Positions 32,481 through 35,714 of a stretch of 35,714 nt of DNA are shown here, piece after piece. The translations under genes were made by a program, and so were the position numbers. Positions within the stretch are counted from its first letter, which is position 1. Each line of letters begins with the position of its first letter. This stretch comes from Nemertoderma westbladi (lineage: Eukaryota > Xenacoelomorpha > Nemertodermatida > Nemertodermatidae): positions 1-35,714 of the forward strand of contig JAUCBJ010006465.1 in NCBI GenBank assembly GCA_032718475.1, written 5' to 3'. The notes under the pieces are model-generated. The model saw only the letters and a list, made by a program, of their open reading frames with translations. It was not told where the DNA came from and searched no databases.

Positions 32481-33873
32481 ATTAATATCCCCCTGTGGGG
32501 CGAGCCACGAAGTGAGTGAGCCTTAGCGTAGTGGTACCATTAATCAACCTGTCGTTCTGTCGTGTTAAATTTTAAACGTTAATAACTCGGCCAGTCTTTG
32601 ATGAAATCTATCCAAACTTGGTACACATGTTGTTTGGCAAAAGTTTAGAAATTTTCCAAGTAGAATTTCCGTGTGACCTTCGAGAAGCTAAGATAATAGC
32701 AGTTAATTAGTTAATTAAGTTGATTACGGTAAAAACACCATTTTCAACCTGCCTTTTAAAGGAAATTAATTGTTCTACAGTATAAGACTTCAATAATTAT
32801 ACTTAAAAATTATACAGATGTAATCCACATACTCAATTCTATTGTAGTTTTAAATTAGTTCAAGTGATTTGCTTTAATAATTGTGTCTTTAATTGATCTA
32901 AAGTAATTAAAACGGCATAAAAAATTGATTATCATTAAATACTGCTCATTTATTGGTTAACATCCAAGTTGGCTTGTTTCCCAGCAACACTTGAGGTATT
33001 CAGTCAGCCTTGCTTGTAAGAGGCAGACTGCTGCTGCTGCTGGTAGGATAGCATTAATTCCCCATCCATTCACTCACTCTCCATTCAACTGGCTGACTGG
33101 AGAGTGGAGGTGTGTTTAGGTATCGGGTTCAATGACATTAATATTATTACTAAAGTAACGTCGGGATGTTAATATTCACTGCAGCTATGAGTCTCTCTGG
33201 TTAGTTGAATGAATGAAATAAATTATTGTTTTACTGTTCCGAATATCAATGTTTATTTTTGTAGGCCAACTTACTGTATTATTATTTAATCTAAATGTAC
33301 ATAATAGTTTAAATAAATTATTTCACAATTTCATTCCAATTCATACTGCTTACGCAACCATGCTAATTAGGTATATTAAATGGCAGGATTGTTTTTAATT
33401 AAAATTTTTACAGAGCAAACAAGTATATTGTATTTAACTGAAAGTTAATTTATTTCGGTAAGTAGGCCTTGCGGTTTGTTAGTTTAGTTAGTATAATAAG
33501 TATCAAATATATTACGTGCTGCTGTACAGTAAACGCGGCTTTGCGTTATTGAATTACAGAATTGGCGGTACAAAGTACATTAATAGGGATCAGGCATATT
33601 GCATTTATATAATTGTTGTTGTAAATGTACAATAATATGCGCCACTTTTATTTTAGTAACTGCAATGTGTATTTCATTTGTACCTGCAACCCATTAAAAA
33701 GGGCAGCTGAACTTATCGCGGACAGGCTGACTATTCACCATAAAAAAAAACCCCAAATCGCCGCAGTTCCACTTACAGTTCCATAATATTATTCTGTTTT
33801 GTACGGTGGCCCATAACGGCCACCGCTCCTCTCACACACAGGTCACCCACACAAACATCATTCTTAATTTTAT
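32481..33873. other. No gene recognised; repeat-like start
   Basis: The first 230 bp (GCGAGCCACGAAGTGAGTGA, then AATAACTCGGCCAGTCTTTG) look repeat-derived but could not be classified. A small hairpin (CTCTCC-ATTC / GACTGGAGAG region) lies near 33080-33105. The rest is AT-rich. Confidence 0.4.
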
Positions 33874-34198
33874 AGTGTGTGTGTGCGTGGCATAGTGTGT
33901 GTGTAGGTGGCATAGTGTGTGTGTGGGTGGCATAGTGTGTGTGTGGGTGGCATAGTGTGTGTGTGTGGGTGGCATAGTGTGTGTGTGCGTGGCATAGTGT
34001 GTGTGTGGGTGGCATAGTGTGTGTGTGCGTGGCATGGTGTGTGTGTGCGTGGCATGGTGTGTGTGTAGGTGGCATAGTGTGTGTGTGCGTGGCATAGTAC
34101 GTGTGTGGGTGGCATAGTGTGTGTGCGTGGCATGGTGTGTGTGTGTGCGTGGCATGGTGTGTCTGTGCGTGGCATGGTGTGTGTGTGCGCGGCATATG
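33874..34198. repeat. GT-rich minisatellite, about 20-24-bp unit
   Basis: About 14 copies of GTGTGTGTG(T)GGGTGGCATA variants with small changes (GGGT/GCGT/AGGT; CATAG/CATGG). Open His/Thr-rich frames on the other strand are by-products. Confidence 0.9.
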
Positions 34199-34438
34199 TC
34201 CCAGTGTCCGAGTGGATACAGCGCCTGACTGCTTTCACAATAGTGTTTGCGGCGCATGTTCAAATCCGACTTAAGGCTGTAGAAATTTTGCACCGTGGTG
34301 TTACTAGGCAAGCACTTTAGACTTAGTGCTACGCCAACCCAGCAGTATAATGGGAACCTGGCTTTGCTGGGGAAAAAATAATGCAGGCGCTCTGATAAAG
34401 GGTATGTGGCCCCTAAGGGTGCCTGAAATAACAAATAT
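34199..34438 (+). mobile_element. tRNA-derived SINE
   Basis: The head resembles a Ser/Leu-type tRNA: GTCCCAGTGTCCGAGTGG with a near-consensus A box (34205-34215) and a B box GTTCAAATC (34258-34266). The body has GTGTTACTAGGCAAGCACTT, then CAACCCAGCAGTATAATGGG and AACCTGG, which resembles the conserved central domain of many marine invertebrate SINEs (the Nin-type domain, by eye). It is transcribed by RNA polymerase III by type. It abuts the GT minisatellite; no clear target duplication. Confidence 0.65.
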
Positions 34439-34699
34439 AAATGTTAAATTTATTTTTTTATAGTGAGTGTATACATCATTTCATTATCTCAGGTTAATTC
34501 AATATGTCGATGTATCTTAAGATTTGGTATAGGTGAGTAAAAAATAGCGATGAAAGTATATTAAATATTTGAGAATTGAATTAGTGTTGTTAAAAATTAC
34601 AGCAATAACATTGACCCAGATACCTTGGTATTAATAGTTTAGCTAATTGTTTAGTTTTATTAGATTAATAAAAGTGTTCCAAAACAATTCCTGTTTGTA

Positions 34700-35714
34700 T
34701 TATTCCCAATGCAAACAGATACTTCGGAAAATGTGAAGGGCTTCTGTGTGGTTTCGTGGTGGGTACTGAAATCCATAGTTTGCACACACGTACATGCAAT
34801 AAGCATGGGTGTTTTCTGGAATCGAGACATCAGTATTACCCAGATCTCCATTTACTGTATCAATATGTAGCCTATTCACTCTGAGTTCTAAATCAGCAAC
34901 TCCTCCTCGTGGAGTTGGAACGTAATAATTCACAAGTGGTCTGCCTGAAACTGTGTAAAAACGTGACCTACGTATGTAATGCGAATTCCAGTTATTGCAA
35001 ATATCATTTAACTGATTCTGAATGAGGTCCGAAAATGCAAACCACATAATGTTGCGATGGTGCGTTATTGCAGGATTGTAGATCCCTATCTCTACAATGT
35101 CTTTAAAATAGTTGATCCACCAGTTCGACCACGCTTTCCTTAATATGGACCAATATGCTTCAATTCGTTGGTTGTGAGTGGATGTCACATACCGGTGAGT
35201 GGTGTGGTCTTGTCTGAAGTTGCACTGTGCAGCTGCCATGATGCCATTTTCGGTCCCACAATCAATCTCGAGACGTACTGGGCAACCAAACTGGTCCACT
35301 GCATCAGTGAAAAATCCACATATGATATTGGGTTCATTGTTGGTTCTGGTCACCTTCAACCATATCACCATCCTGGACCATCCGTCAATGCAGCTGTGGA
35401 TTGGGAAGCCAAATGGTTTTAAATTATCGTAACCATCGGCATGCCACGCTGCATTGGGTCTGCGATTCGAATATATGCATCATTGCATTTTATGCTTACG
35501 CCTCAGGGTTGATGTCATGTAAAATACGCTGACATTATTCCACGAAACGGAATGTCCATTGCTCGTCAAATAAGCCCAGACTTGCCTGTAACTCGAAGAA
35601 GACCCATGTCCGTCAATTATGGTTCTAATTTCATGCTCGATAACTGTCAGGTCTTGATTTCGGTTCCTTCTCACTAATCCCATGTCCCGTAATCTGCGCC
35701 GGAGTGTTCGTTTT
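34700..35714 (-). pseudogene. Integrase-core (DDE, IS3EU-like) transposase-type gene, partial, one nonsense codon
   Basis: One frame runs from the right window edge to 34700, interrupted only by TGA at 35480-35482. N-terminal part: KRTLRRRLRD, then IEHEIRTIIDGHGSSSSYRQ and VWAYL, the helix-turn-helix region usual in this animal family. Then the retroviral-integrase-like core: WHADGYDNLKPFGFPIHS, CIDGWSRMVIWLKV (Asp), EIDCGTENGIMAA (Asp) and STHNQRIEAYWSILRK (Glu); all catalytic acidic residues are present. C-terminal: WNSHYIRRSRFYTVSGRPL, typical. In animals such genes are multicopy and thought to derive from IS3EU-type DNA transposons. The nonsense codon sits between the HTH and the core and could be a CGA to TGA change. 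Start lies outside the window. Confidence 0.82.

Noticed and set aside
33773-34434. His/Thr-rich ORFs up to 200 codons
   Set aside because: By-products of the GT-rich minisatellite; all three frames are open because the unit lacks stops.
31486-34699. Upstream first exon of the transporter (helix 1)
   Set aside because: I scanned the minus strand for a hydrophobic exon ending in a donor with the right phase and found none I could support; it is probably outside the window or was missed.

Overview
The window is animal (metazoan) nuclear DNA, most likely from an aquatic invertebrate. It is AT-rich, with spliced exons carrying canonical GT/AG borders, and it is packed with eukaryotic transposable elements: a non-LTR retrotransposon tail, a BEL/Pao LTR element, piggyBac-like and Mutator-like non-autonomous elements, a tRNA-derived SINE and an IS3EU-like integrase-core gene. 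There is no prokaryotic gene organisation. The species cannot be named from the sequence alone.

The one host gene I can support is on the minus strand. It is a Major Facilitator Superfamily transporter of the animal oxalate:formate-antiporter-like (MCT/OFA) type. Seven coding exons lie at 30886-30697, 11266-10991, 8958-8844, 6619-6452, 5056-4779, 4674-4520 and 4366-4212, with a poly(A) signal at 4015-4020. All six splice junctions keep phase, giving 445 codons including the stop. The exon for the extreme N-terminus (first membrane helix) was not found and probably lies beyond the right edge.

The 19.4-kb intron between the first two visible exons holds a 17.1-kb LTR retroelement (12163-29259, minus strand, same sense as the gene). 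It has about 1.1-kb LTRs of the TG...CA type and a perfect 5-bp target duplication (TAGAG). Read in its own direction (right to left), it has: the 5' LTR; a 1.1-kb leader with two near-identical hairpins; a very long gag frame (N-terminal extension, alanine-rich coiled coil, then a DUF1759-like gag core); a deletion that removes protease and reverse transcriptase; RNase H, split by a piggyBac-like insertion; integrase; a DUF5641 tail; a block of about 3.6 tandem 720-bp repeats carrying poly-G tracts and bounded by AT-only DNA; a 1.7-kb non-coding stretch; two unrecognised frames (ORF-A with a Cys/His cluster, and ORF-B); a polypurine tract; and the 3' LTR. Reading frames carry several nonsense codons and frameshifts, so this copy is dead. 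The two extra frames in the env position are the most novel part. They have no visible signal peptide or membrane segment and I do not recognise them.

Immediately right of the element is an older, diverged solo LTR of a related family in the opposite orientation (29286 to about 30550). It keeps the same stem-loop in U5 despite heavy divergence. Other layers are: a decayed non-LTR reverse transcriptase at the left edge (1-825, plus); three copies of a TTAA-flanked element with about 163-bp internal repeats (1355-2159, 5316-6303, 22347-23865); a 303-bp foldback element with a 9-bp target duplication (9227-9529); a 63-bp minisatellite (30967-31485); an inverted-repeat element (31870-32480); a GT-rich minisatellite followed by a SINE (33874-34438); and an integrase-core gene with one nonsense codon running off the right edge (34700-35714, minus).
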